The notes beneath the pieces are model-generated. The model searched no databases, was not told the DNA's origin, and was given only the letters and a program-made list of their open reading frames with translations. DNA of 64,000 bases from assembly GCF_025698545.1 (NCBI RefSeq), contig NC_068575.1:61389980-61453979 (forward strand). Reading direction: 5' to 3'. The stretch is from Gossypium raimondii (lineage: Eukaryota; Streptophyta; Magnoliopsida; Malvales; Malvaceae). Made by a program: the position numbers and the translations under genes. Below are positions 23,877-35,825 of the stretch, piece after piece (the first letter of the stretch is position 1; every line of letters starts with the position of its first letter).

Positions 23877-24365
23877 ATGGGCAGCACAAGAACTGAGCTA
23901 TACTTTGTTTTCATGAACTATGATCCTGAATACCAGCGTCTTCGAGCTGATCAGTGAGTTTCATTATATCATTACTGCTTCATATTTTAATTATCTATCT
24001 GCAAGTTTCTTTCTCCATGTTTATGTTTTCTTATTGTTGTTTAATAGAACTAAAAAAGGGGCGTATGAGCTTGATTTGTATCTGAGTAAGAAGCACGACG
24101 AGCTTTTGGCAAGTACCCTTCAAGCTGGTACCTATAAGAAGACCTTATCTTTGGTCATTGTTGATGGTTTTGCAGTTGAAATCACAGAAACTCAGGTACT
24201 TAAAAATAATTCAAGAATACATATGGGTGTCTGCAATATCAGTTTTATTTTATTTTTACACTTTGGGTTGTGTTTATTTATGGTTTTGTTCAATGTAATC
24301 AGGCCAATGTGCTTAGATCTGCAAACGGGGTTAGAGTTGTGGAGAAGAATCAAGAGCTTCCTTAG
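23877..24365 (+). CDS. Stand-alone subtilisin propeptide-like protease inhibitor (I9 family)
   Basis: Three exons, 23877-23953, 24048-24195 and 24303-24365, join in frame with GT-AG introns to give only 95 residues. The protein is the I9 inhibitor/propeptide domain alone: LYFVFMNYDPEYQ (first strand), KKHDELLASTLQAGTYKK (helix and strand), LVIVDGFAVEITETQANVLR and GVRVVEKNQELP. Sequence is closest to SBT2-type plant subtilase prodomains, which fold and block the enzyme in cis; a free copy may act in trans on a subtilase, as reported for Arabidopsis SPI-1-type inhibitors. There is no signal peptide, so an apoplastic target is unlikely. A TATA box at 23801 and an AATAAA at about 24475 frame it as a whole gene. 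No peptidase catalytic domain follows in the next 2 kb. Confidence 0.85.
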
Positions 24366-24474
24366 TGGAGATAGCTATGAAGAATATTATATTATATATC
24401 AAAAAGCTTGAAGTTTGTAGAAGATTGATGAACATTTGTACATGTAGGTTTAATTAAGTTATATATCTTTGTTC

Positions 24475-24480
24475 AATAAA
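24475..24480 (+). terminator. Polyadenylation signal of the I9 inhibitor gene
   Basis: A canonical AATAAA about 110 bases after the stop codon, in T-rich context. It supports a complete short transcript. Confidence 0.5.
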
Positions 24481-25228
24481 ATCATTTCTATGGAGATTTA
24501 AGTCAACAAATATATCCTTTTCTAATTGCTACTTTTTATTAGTAGCTCTTTGATATTACAATTGCTTTATAAACATTTTATGCTTTGAAATCAAAGACCT
24601 GCAGAGACTGGTGAGAGGGTTAGCTAAGGGAACTTAATTTTTATTTGTGAATCCAAACACAACAAAGAACTAATGCCAAAGTCCATAAAGAAACGATCAT
24701 GTCCCCCACATTGGCTGACACAAATGAAGATAGATTCCCTCTTATCCTTTGTAATTTGTGTTTAGCTGGTGAGGATGGGACAACTGATTTGAAACAATTC
24801 ATATATGTGTGTTAATGTCTTCCCACCCCTTCCACTTTATCCAATAAGGTTAAAGACAGAAACGTACAGCAAAAACATACTCGAAAACGGTTCAAAATTT
24901 CAACATTAATGTTTGAAAGCCTGTCTCTGAATTTGTGGGTCATTCCTCACATGCAATATGTTTGTTGCTCTTTTGTCTTTTCTCTGCTACCATTTTCTTC
25001 AATCAAGAAGCTCTTATACCCAGAGACTGTCATGCATTGCCTTGCATTATAACCTGTAAGAAATGTTTGAGATTACCCTGGAAAAGTGAAAGCAAAGGCA
25101 AATAATAAACATGCTTTTCTATATTGTTTTCTTCCATGAAAAACCTAAAAATTTGAGTTTCCAAAACTTAGATAAAAAGCATGAATATACTCGAATTCAT
25201 ATCTTCGTTCAGTCTAATGTTAATAGTG

Positions 25229-25325
25229 AACATTGTCCACTCTCTCCCCCAAGGGATTCATTTTAAAGCCCTTAAAAAAGGTAAGCAAATACGGAAGCCC
25301 TTGAGGGAGAGTGGGAAATGAGTTC
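25229..25325 (-). ncRNA. MIR477: MIR477 precursor, second hairpin of the pair
   Basis: On the minus strand the 5' arm carries ACTCTCCCTCAAGGGCTTCC (25312-25293), the miR477 sequence. The opposite arm (25259-25237) pairs over CCACTCTC and AAGGG with a two-base asymmetry, and flanking bases (AAC..ATT..CCAC) extend the stem. The loop is about 33 bases. miR477 is a plant microRNA family whose reported targets include GRAS-type regulators and, in cotton as I recall, a CBP60A-like defence factor. Family assignment rests on recalled mature sequence; the fold is seen directly. Confidence 0.85.
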
Positions 25326-25362
25326 CCGTTGAAAATGCATACGCACAAAGCTATCTTTTTAG

Positions 25363-25469
25363 CAAGGCAAGTTTATTTTCACTCTCCCCAAAGATTTCCA
25401 GCATTGCCAGGGCAGTATTCGGTGGCATTGCAGGAAGCCCTTGAGGGAGAGTGAGGAACCAATGCCTTG
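25363..25469 (-). ncRNA. MIR477: MIR477 precursor, first hairpin of the pair
   Basis: The two 47-base arms (25363-25409 and 25423-25469) pair almost throughout, joined by a 13-base loop, and share CAAGGCA, CACTCTCCC and TTCC blocks. On the minus strand the 5' arm gives ACTCTCCCTCAAGGGCTTCC (25452-25433), identical over its core to the neighbouring hairpin. The regular stem with few bulges fits a DCL1 substrate. A TATA box at 25537-25544 lies about 70 bases upstream of this hairpin on the minus strand, so both hairpins probably come from one primary transcript. Confidence 0.88.
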
Positions 25470-25536
25470 TAAGATTCAAGGACCTTGCTGATTGGTTTGG
25501 CTGATTCACATTGAAGAGAATTGGCTAACAAACACC

Positions 25537-25544
25537 CTTTTATA
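25537..25544 (-). promoter_or_regulatory. TATA box of the MIR477 pair
   Basis: On the minus strand TATAAAAG lies about 68 bases before the base of the first hairpin. A start site about 30 bases downstream would put the first hairpin close to the 5' end of the transcript. Confidence 0.6.
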
Positions 25545-26449
25545 GGATTTGAAAAAGGCTATATGAGTATGGAAATACATGTATCGAATATATATTCATA
25601 TTTGACGTGCAAATAATGAGGTATTTCAAACTTGCTCAGAAAGACACTCACAGTTGACTTCAAAATCACTAGGAAAGCTCAAGTGGACGATGGAATATAA
25701 ACCAATAAAAAATGAGTGATTATAGAGTTCATCCGATCTTGAAACCATTGAAGAATTGCCAAATACAGATGGGAATTTTGGCCTTTAAGAACCTAGACAA
25801 GGCATTAAAGATAAAAAAAGAATAAAACTGAAGCAGCTTGGTTCAGTGCTTAGAGTCATTTCATCGTTATCAATGCATGAATATGATTGTTTATCCATAA
25901 ATGTCAACGCTAAGATTGATTCCCCATTGACATTCCTTGCTTTTAATCTCTAATAAAGTCAGTTGCATATCTTGCAAGTTGGACAATAGGCCAGTCTTGA
26001 TCTGGAAATTTCTGCTCGTATTGTTTTTCTTTTTTCCATTTGCACACTTATGGCAATTACCATGAATAAATTAGTTATTTTAACTTAATTATGAAAAGTT
26101 ATAAAATATCAATTTTTTTTAAGTCATCTACCATTAAATGGTTAACAGAAAAATATTTTGTCAACTTTTAAAATTGACATAATAGCAACTTTAACCTCAA
26201 CATTTATATATAATGTCATTTTAGTCTTGGTTTTAAAAAATTTAACTCCCAATCTTTACACATTGTGATCTTTTTTATAGTTTTCATTTCTCTGTGACAT
26301 CAAGAGTCTGTCTTGAAAAATGTAATTTATTATATTGGATTTTAAGTGTTTTATGTTTTGTATATTTTGATAAATTTGTTTTTAAACTTTTTAGGTGAAA
26401 GGGTTATAAACAAAAATAAAACTATAAAAAATTCAAATTACACAATGCA
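25545..26449. other. Spacer upstream of MIR477 and left flank of the repeat nest
   Basis: No gene seen. It ends with ATGCA at 26445-26449, the left copy of a 5-base target duplication flanking the 9-kb repeat nest. Confidence 0.6.
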
Positions 26450-29400
26450 TGTAACAACTCGATTTTTAGTGGTATCGAAAAAGGAGTTTTCGAACCCCAT
26501 TTCCATAAACTAAGTTCGTAAATATTAAATATAAATATTTACGGAGTTGGTATAAAAATTATTAATGTTTGGTCCATCAATTTTGTCAAGTAATTACTTA
26601 ATTATGATACAAGGACCAAATTGTAAAATTATAATTGCTATAGGTTTTTAATTGACCAAAAGATTGAGGACTTAAATTGTAATTAGTCAAAGGTCCAAAA
26701 TGATAAACAAACCAGTTCTAATTATGTGATAGTGGATGACGATGGAAAGTCCACAATGTTGAATTAATAGGTTAATTATATTAAGTAAATCATAATTTAA
26801 TTCGTTAAACAAGGTTAATTAGCATATAATTGTGGTATAAATAGGAAAAGTTAGTGGAAACTTACCATCTTCTTCCCATTCACTACCGTCCACCATAGAA
26901 GTAGCTTGAAGAAAATTTTCAAAACACTTGATCATTCGACTATAATTTGGTAAGCGGATTTAGGTTATTTTCTTGTAATTTTTATGAATTTGAGGTCATA
27001 ATAGCTTGATTTAGCTAGCTCATGTACCAATTTTTAAAACTGATAAAGTTTTAGAAAGTTTTCATTGTTAATTTCTTGGAGAATTAGGTGTGAAATTGAT
27101 AGATTTTAAGCTTAGATTATGAAAAAGACTAGATTGTAATGTTTGATTGTTAGTTTTGTACATAGGGACTGAAGTGATTAAAATGCAAAATTACTGTGAA
27201 ACTTTGGTAGAAATAGAAAGTTGAGGGTCCCCAATGAATGTATGTGGAGTTGGATTTTAAACCAAGGTTAAGAATTGAAAATTATGGCTATTTCGAATTC
27301 ATGGACTAAATTGAATAATATGTAAAAATTTAGGGGTATTGAAAAACGAAATTATATAGGTTCATTCATTTCAATGCACAGTATGAAAATATTTTGTATT
27401 GATGGGTTGTATAAAATAATTATTTAGATCAAGAACCGGATCAAAGCAAAGTTAATTGAGTAAAAGCTAAAATTGTTGATCAGTCCTGAAGAATCAACTT
27501 GTTTGGTGTTTTGATCAGGTAAATTCATATGGTATTTGTTTACTTAGGTTGTTATGTATTTGATTTATATTTGTATGTTTGATTGTGAAATATCTAGTTG
27601 TGAATTAGTATGAAATGATAGAATTTGACTAAAATGAAATGTAACGTTTATATGTGCAAAAGATGCCCATGCGAACTTAGTAAAGGTTAGTATACGATTG
27701 GCATGCTAATAGGGTATTGTGCACGCTTGTATGAGATTTGTTACAAATGTTACCGAGGTCCAACATTTGTTGTGGATTCTCAAGTGTAACGCGACACAAG
27801 TTTAGCTTGGACAAGTAACATGATGTGTCTTTATAAAGTTTTAGCTCGTCGAGTAACCTGATATGTATATACATTCAATTCGAACAAAGGACTGGTATGG
27901 TGTATATACTCGTGTATTCGAGCCCGTTTACTAGGGTTCATTAGGCGAAACAGTTTAGATGAAATTGATAAATTGAAATGAAATAAAATAAAATTTATAT
28001 TCAAATAAAAAGTTATTGAATGAATTGATGACGAAATTTTGATTGGAGTAATGTCTTTAAAATGTACATGACTGTATTATCCCTTGATTAAATGTGTTTT
28101 TGAGTTTAGTTACCTAAAGTGACATGATTTGACATGTTACAATGCTGGTGTTTTTTATTGCCATGTCTAGCCAAATATTATGCAAAGCTAAAGTAACTTA
28201 AAAATATTACGTAACAATGTGGTAAGTTTTGTATGATACATGTGAACTTACTAAGCATCCTATATACTCACCCTGTTTGTTTTCCTTTTTTTGTTGACCG
28301 TTGCATTGCAAAATTCATCAAGCCAGATCATTCCGAAGCTCACACTATTACCAAATCGATAGTTATACTATCATTTCGAGTCAAGGGTTGTGACATGTAT
28401 ACAATTTTTTTGGTGAGAACCTTAGCATGTAAAAGTATCTATACTTAGCATGTATAACATAGTCATTTTGTGTAATGTCTTGCCTTGGTGATTTGGTACA
28501 TATTTGGTGTTGGCTATATGTTATCCTAAAGTAAGAGATGATCTATACCTACATGTTTGGCTTGTAAAATGACATAGATTGAGGTAGAAATGGTAGCTTG
28601 TTTAATGAATAAAATTATTTAGTATTTGAAAATTGATACTTTAGAGTATGCTTATAATAAATAACTTATTCTTGATGGTTGGCTTTCATGCTTAAGGCCT
28701 ATAAGCCATTAATGTGTATTGTAACACTCCCAACCCATATCCCTCGCCGGAACCAAGTTATGGAGCATTACCGGAGTTTACAGATCAAATAGACAGAAAT
28801 TTCAAACATTTCATACCACCAAAACAAGTCATCAAATCATCATTTTAATCCAAATTATAAACATATCAAATCCAAATCAAATTTGCCTAGTTCATGAGCA
28901 CTTAAACATAGAATTAAATTAACATGCACCTATCTAGATTTAGTTCAATTTACCATACCATAATATAGCTTCAAAAACAAACACATATTTATATGTATAA
29001 AGCCAACCAAAATTAAACTTATAACCTCATTTACAATCAAATCACAAAATAACTATTATTTAGACACCCTAGGTACATGCCGACACAAAGGATAAACATC
29101 ACCACATTTGAGTTCGGGATCGTTGTTGGATGCTGAATCGGCGATCAAAAGTTAAGTACCTAACTTGCGCACAGGAAACAAAACCATACACTGAGTATAA
29201 ACTCAGTGGTATTTCTATAATCCGAATATTTAAAGATAAGAAATTACAAATATACAATTGAAATATAAACGCATGTTAATATTTAATTATTACAACAATC
29301 ATATCATATTTCATTTGTTTCACAAATATCTCAATTCTCATACTTGCTATATAAATAGCTTTTCACAATTTATTTCACATTTCATTATACAATTGCAATA

Positions 29401-29489
29401 TCCATTCCATTGTCATTTCATGAGTATATAACTCATGTATTCCATATATTTGCAACATATTTCACATTCTATTTTCAATTCACTATTTC

Positions 29490-32400
29490 TGTAACAGCCC
29501 GATTTTCAGTGGTGTCAGAAATAGTGGTTTGAGGCCACCAAATCCGATAAGTAAGTTCGTAAATATTATTATTTAATATTTACGAGTCAAATATGGTTTT
29601 AAAAAAATTTTGAATTTATAAATTGTGTTTTATAATAATAATTTTGGTCAAGTGGTTCTAGAAAATGAGGTATCGAGATCTCGTTTCTATAAACCAAGCC
29701 ATAAATATTTTGTTAAATATTTACGGAGTGTCATTAAGGTAGTATTAAAGTTTCGTTGAAAATTTTTAATTTTTCGATAGTTAATTAATTAAAACGACTA
29801 AATTGAAAAAAGTGCAAAACTTGCTAATTATAATAATTAAGTGACTAAATGGTTGAATTAATAAATAAGGGAGGACTTAAGAAACAATTATACCTAAATT
29901 AAATGGATGAGGCGGCATATGAAGGAAAAATAATAAAATAAAAGGATTCAATGGTATAATTGTAAAATTGTTGAAATTAAAATAAGATAATAAAAAAAGG
30001 TGAAAAGACATCTTCTCTGGACATTTCTATTTTTCATTGACGAAAACCATGGGAGCTTAACTTGGAGGTTCTGCCATTTTATATTCATGCATGTAAGTTC
30101 AATTTAGTCTCTTTTCTTATAATTTTTATATTTTAAGATTGTTATAATTAGGTCCAACTAAACATTACCTTTATTTTTGGTTTTGTTAAAGATTTTGGAT
30201 GTTGCCATTGTTAAATCTATATGATTTTTGATGTTAAATGACTAATTTGAAATATTAGTTGTTAATTAAAAGTATTTTATTAAGTGATTTTGATGAATTT
30301 CTCGATTAGGGACTAAATTATTGAAATGGTAAAAATACAAGAGTTTGTTGTGAATTTATTGCAAAATGGGTTTTATTGAATGCCATGGATATTTGGATAG
30401 CTTTAATTTGTATTAAAATGGTTAATTTGCATGTTTTGAGTTTAGGGACTAAATTAAATAAAAGTAAAATTTTAGGGTAATTTTGTAAAATGTCAAAATG
30501 ACCAAATTGCATGAAATGAATTGTTTTTTTATCTAAATTAATAAATTGAATGAAATTATTAATTTAGATCAAGATAGGGAGGAAAATAGAGAAAATAGAA
30601 AATTACCAATATGCCCCTGAATCTTGGTATTTCTGAAATTTAGCTAGGTAAGTTCATGTAACTAAATTGTATATTTATATGTTTTAATTGAATGTTGTGT
30701 ATGTAAATTGTGTAATTTCTATGTATGAATATTGATCACATATCCGAAAAATATATGACAAGTATTAAGTCTCGTTTGAACAAATGAAATTCGATGGATA
30801 CAGGGTTCCCGATATATAGGTCTCACGAGCTTCCAGTTAATAGCTCTTCAGAGCATCCCAAATGGTTGTGTTCCTGCATGTGTTGCGGACACACCACAGC
30901 TCGAAAGAGCATCCCGATATTAGCTCTCATGAGCATCCCGTTATATGGTTCTTGCGAGCTTTCCGTTAATAGCTCTTCGGAGCATCCCAATTGGTTGTGA
31001 TCCTACATGTGTTGTGGACACACCGCAGCTCTTATGAGCGTCCCGATATATGGCTATTCGGAGCTTCCCGATTAAAGGCTCTTTCATGAGCTTCCTGATT
31101 AATTGGCTCTTCGGAGGTTCCCAATATTGGCCCGCTTAAACCATCCCAAAATTGGCTCGCATGAGCTTCCCGTTATATGGCTTGAAAGAGCTTCCTATTA
31201 AGTGCTCGTATGAGCATTCACAAATATGAATTGATGGATTACAACTTTGTACACTATATGTGTACTACCCATGTATCCATTGACATTTTAAATGGTTCAA
31301 CGAGCAAAGTTCTGATATGAGATAACATGAGTTTGAAATGAACTATTACCGGTATATACCTGAAATACATAGAAATGATATTTATTTGATATGTTGAAAC
31401 ATGACATGGAAAATACATGTATATGAAACTTGCCTGATAATTATGTATATTCATGATTATGAACTCATTCTCGGAATAAATATAAACGAAATTCATGAAA
31501 ATGATGGTACATGAAATATTAATATAATGAAATGAATGATATATGTTATGAAGAAACGATGAGAGAATGATATGTATCATGACATGTAAATATATGACTA
31601 TCTTTGATATGTTGATACAAGGAAATTATGTATGTTGAGACGAGTAATAAATTCAAGTGTGACATGTCAAGAAAATAAGTTTATCAATGATGAGTTTATA
31701 TGTAATATGTGCAAGTACACTAACCAGTGTTGTTGCTTGATGCTTAGGCAAGTGCCAAGCTATTTGTTGAATGGTAATATGTTTATTTATATGATGCATT
31801 GAATTGGTAAGTATTTAAGTGAAAATATGCTGGTGCTCATGAAAGAGTGGTAATGTTTAAATCATGCAATTTCTTATGAAATGACTTATCATATGATCAA
31901 TTTGAAAAAGGCTTTGGTTAAATGCACTAGCTTGTGACCATGGTTGAATGATATATTTATGACTTATGTGTCATGCATATGGAATAAGTGTGGAAAGTAA
32001 AGAAATGCAAATGAAAATAAAGAAATTTGGAAGAGTTAAAGTTATATAAAATCCTACTAAGCTTGGGATAATATGTATAAGTGATGATGTGGATTTATTC
32101 ACCTTGTGAGTTGATGAATATAACTTAATGAGTATTGTGGTATAAATATTGGATTATTCTTGATATGTATAGATTTCATATTTGAAATGAATTAATATGA
32201 TTAAAGATTACGCGAGCTTACTAAGCATTCATTGCTTACATATTTGTTTTTATTTACCCTACAAATTATCGGAAGCTCGAACGAGTTGGAAGCTTGTCAG
32301 AGTTATATCACACTATCAATTGATTCTATCGGTAATTTTGGATGATTTGATTCTGGTTATAATGGCATGTATAAGTTAATTTGGCCAATGTTGGCTTATT

Positions 32401-32737
32401 AATGTTTTGTCATATCTAGCCACAGGGATGGCTTGTGATGAACATGTTTTGATGTGCATATGATAGGTTATATTATGTTAGATGTGAGTGTTTGGTATAC
32501 TTGAATGATGATAATCTTATAGGTATGTTAACTTAGTACAAGTATGCATATATGTGAAATTTGTCAATTTGATAAGTTTGAATACTAGAGTATTTATGAT
32601 GATCATATATGTATAAAACTTGGTTTAAGCTTGATTTGAATACTATATGATGTGAAATATCCGTTTACTTGATATGTAGATTTTGGTAATGCTCCGTAAT
32701 TCTGTTCTGGCGACGGATACGAGTTACGGGTGTTACA
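29490..32737 (+). mobile_element. Inner LTR-type repeat C, probable solo LTR
   Basis: It starts TGTAACAGCCCG, ends TACGGGTGTTACA and spans 3248 bases, close to the reconstructed size of A. The flanking 5-mers ATTTC (29485-29489) and ATTTT (32738-32742) look like a slightly diverged target duplication inside B. No protein, primer-binding site or polypurine tract belongs to it, hence solo LTR. It is the youngest layer by nesting order. A degenerate tandem tract of GAGCTTCCCG-type words is at 30794-31225. Family: long-LTR Ty3/gypsy-like, uncertain. Confidence 0.7.
30794..31225 (+). repeat. Degenerate short tandem repeat inside element C
   Basis: About a dozen or more imperfect units combine (A/T)GGCTCTT-C-GGAGC with TTCCCGATTA or ATCCCGTTAT. 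Two longer copies both include TGTGTTG-GGACACACC-CAGCTC. Many units contain a small palindrome (GCTC...GAGC). The array is a built-in part of the LTR and not a CRISPR. Confidence 0.75.
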
Positions 32738-34814
32738 ATTTTATTTCCATTTCTCATACCATACCATTCAAATATCAATTATAAAATTTTATTATTCATT
32801 TACCCCTATTAACACGACTCAGACGGATACACGGATCCAACCAAAACACACTAGTTTGGCACCCAGTGGCTCATCGGATAATTCGAAGTAATAATTTGAC
32901 ACCCAATGTCTCATAGGTTAAACTGAAGTAAATTGGTACTCAGTGCTTCATCGAATTAATCTAAAGTAGTAAATTAACACTCAGTGTCTTATCGACTCGA
33001 AGTTGAAGAAATCCCTAAACTCTTCCAATCATATGGCATGCCATCTATATCTGATTCAGCCCGATACAGTTAATAGGGTTTCAATTCACTTTTCAAATAC
33101 AACCAATATTCATTTCAATTCAAATAATCATTGTATTCAATATATATATACCAATTCAATTAATATAAATTCAATAAATTCATCACATACTAAATCAATC
33201 AATTTCAATTGCAAAACACAATAATTCTCACCTCAACACTTACCATATACATTAAATTGAATTATAACAATTAACAACTAAATTCAAATTATAGAAATAC
33301 AAACCAAAAATTCCGAGCTATTCCTCGTCGATTTTATCTTTCCCTTTTTAGTCAAGAATTCTGGTACGACATTAGCTACGAAATTAAAACAATTAAAATT
33401 CATCAATTCAATACAATTCAATTTCATATTGCATATTTCAATTTTTACTCAACATTTGTCTAAATTCCAATTTAGTCCCTAGACCGAGACTAATTTTATT
33501 TCTTCACAATCAATTCTATATTTTCATTCAATTTCCACTTTAAACTAGATTTAACTCTCTAGTTTCACTTAAATCCCTAAATTTTAATTTTTCACAATTT
33601 AGTCCATATTACTCAAAATTACAAATTATTCTACAATTCAATCCTTTTTCACTTCTAACTTAAAAATCTATCAATTTAATCTCTAATACTAAAATTATTC
33701 AACATTAACAATATTTAAAAACTCAATAATTTCTAAAATTTTGACATGGGTTGGGTAATATTTAATATTGAAATTTTAAAAATATAAAAATTACAAGAAA
33801 AAGAAACTAATTTGACTAATCAATTGAACTTTGAACCCAAGAAGTCCCTAGCCTTGCGTCTTTCTTTCTCTTTTTCTTTTTTCTTTCTTTCCTTTCTGTT
33901 TTCGTTTGGCTTTGACTTTGGCTTTCTTTTCTTTCTTTCTTTTTTATTTGTTTTATTATTATAACAATATATATAGTTATTATAATATATATTAAATTTA
34001 TAAATATCTTACTTTATGCCGCCTCATTAAACAACAATGACATAATTACTTCTTTAGTCCCTTTAATTTTTCTTTAATCTATAATTCAACTTTTACTCTA
34101 TATGCAATTTAGTCCTTATATCTAATTACTTTTAATTAAAGCAAATTCACTTAACCGAAACCTAATTAACTACACAACTAGCTTCGTAAATATTTATTAA
34201 AAATATTTACGAGTCCAATTAATGGGAACGAGTCCCGTGAATGCATTTTTTAATTTGGTCCTTTTAATTAATTAACTATCGAAACGTTAAAATTTATTAA
34301 CTAAACTTTAATACCACCTTAATAACACTCCGTAAATATTTATAAAAATATTTACGGCTTAGTTAATAAAAACAAGGTCTCGATACCTCATCTTCTAAAA
34401 CTACTTGAACTTAATAAATCACTTATATAACATAAATTATCAAATCAAAAACTTTTTTAAAAAATCACTTTTGACTCGTAAATATTAAATAATAATGTTT
34501 ACAAACTTACTCGTCAGATTTGGTGGCCCTGAAACTACTATTTTCGACACCATTGCAATTGAAGTGGAATGCCATGTTTCAATGTGGTATGGCATAGGTG
34601 AAGATTGGTATTTGAATGCATATAATGTCATGATTTGATTTTGATTAGATTGAGATCATGTTTTTGAGTTGGCAAAAGTGAATTTGAATATTTGAACTTG
34701 TTTGACATGTTTTGATGTATTTTGAATCACATGGAAGTGGAAATGAGGTGAACATGTTGAAAGGTTTTGATTGGAAGTTAGGTGTTAGAGTTGTGTGATC
34801 TGAATCCGGTCACT

Positions 34815-35151
34815 TGTTAAGAAAATAAAATAGAAAGGCAAAATAGGAAGATCTGTGGAGGCGAAGGACCGGGAGTACGGAGCCCCTACGGTATGGACCA
34901 TGCCGCACAAGTTGAATCCATATAGGATTATACTTCTTCTATTAGAAATTGATTATAACAGGGTTGTTTAACCCTTAAATAGATGTAGTCGGACTCCTCT
35001 TGTATTGTTTGTTTTTCAACATAGTGATTTTCTCTTCCTCTGGTCGTGGTTTTTCCCGATAAGGGTTTTTCATGTAAAATCAGTGTGTCTTATTTTTATT
35101 TTCTATTGCTTTGCGATTATTCTTCTGTCATTATTAATGTTTATTATAACA
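34815..35151 (+). mobile_element. Copia-like LTR fragment within element A
   Basis: The segment reads GAGGCGAAGGACCGG ... TAGTCGGACTCCTCTTG ... CCTCTGGTCGTGGTTTTT CCCG...AAGGGTTTTCATGTAAA, the familiar promoter/R-U5 portion of plant Ty1/copia LTRs. It begins TGTTAAG and may end TAACA, but no matching target duplication was found, so the limits are provisional. It is a fossil, with no coding part attached. Confidence 0.6.
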
Positions 35152-35540
35152 TTAGGGAATAGGTACCAAAATATGCATTTTGCCTAAAATGAGCTCACGT
35201 CTTGACGACCAACATCGCAATGTCAAATGGTGTGATGTTGTGACGTGACTTACTGTGTTGGCGATGTCACGATGTGAAAGTGATAAAATCGCGACATCAA
35301 ATCTAAATTTTTAAAACTTTGCAATTTGGTCTTATTCCATACTCAAGTTTACAAAAGAGCTTTCATAAGTTCGTATAGAACTCGAAAATGATTATTTAAA
35401 ATAAATTGAATGTGATTGATGTTTAATTGCATGTGTGAATGATTAGTTACTACATAATTGATTGTAGTAGCTCTGATAACAAATATAACATCCTATAGTT
35501 CGGATTCGACAATTGGGTTAAGTGAGGGTGTTACAATGCA

Positions 35541-35825
35541 TAAATGTTGAAAAAAAGAATTTGTAATAATCCAACCCTAAAATTTAGAGCCGTGTGTTAC
35601 GCCCACCCTCCATTAAAAGCCCAAAAAGCTCTGAAATGATGTTAGGTGACTTGTTGGTGATGCTTGGGGAGTTCTTCGAAGTGGCGGGAAACTAAAGTAG
35701 TATTTGGCGCCAAGGGAAACTCCATTTTATGTTTGATAGGTTTTCCAAATTCCAACTCATTTGAGAACAAGCCCAAAAGATCGAATTATTTGTTCAAATT
35801 GTGGGGAAAAAAGGAAGTGAAATCA
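35541..35825 (+). promoter_or_regulatory. Promoter and 5' leader of the hydrolase gene, abutting the repeat nest
   Basis: Only 285 bases separate the right end of the repeat nest plus its duplication from the ATG at 35826. The interval shows no clear TATA box. The leader is open in the coding frame from 35664 but contains no ATG in that frame. Confidence 0.4.

Larger units (their letters stand above)
28720..34553 (-). mobile_element. Middle LTR-type repeat B (minus), probable solo LTR, incomplete at one end
   Basis: The left edge TGTAACACTCCC followed by CCTCGCCGGAACCAAG is the complement of the 3' end of element C, and the right part (to about 34553) is the complement of the start of C, so B is a relative of C in reverse orientation. 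About 2.6 kb belongs to B itself (28720-29489 and 32738-34553). Its right terminus is not preserved. It holds a degenerate tandem tract at about 32860-33000. It is a fossil without proteins, inserted into A and interrupted by C. Confidence 0.65.
26450..35535. mobile_element. Outer LTR-type repeat A, probable solo LTR, hosting nested insertions
   Basis: It starts TGTAACAACTCG, ends GAGGGTGTTACA and is flanked by a perfect 5-base duplication ATGCA (26445-26449 and 35536-35540). TG...CA ends, 5-base duplication and lack of protein domains fit a solo LTR of a plant Ty3/gypsy family with long LTRs; Del/Tekay-type is a guess. Without the insertions about 3.25 kb remains (26450-28719 plus about 34554-35535). 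Element B, itself carrying C, sits inside. A copia-like LTR segment lies in the right part. It is a fossil with no coding capacity and is the oldest layer of the nest. Confidence 0.7.

Noticed and set aside
30794-31225. Possible CRISPR array
   Set aside because: Units are degenerate, spacers are not unique or regular, and the tract is part of a plant LTR repeat.
31254-31580. 108-codon minus-strand frame in element C
   Set aside because: AT-rich, low-complexity, inside an LTR-type repeat; no conserved domain.
33003-33224. 73-codon plus-strand frame in element B
   Set aside because: Composition is Asn/Ser/Ile-rich as expected from AT-rich repeat DNA; no recognisable protein.
35664-35825. Upstream extension of the hydrolase frame
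   Set aside because: The frame is open but contains no ATG, and the sequence is not family-like; the ATG at 35826 is preferred.
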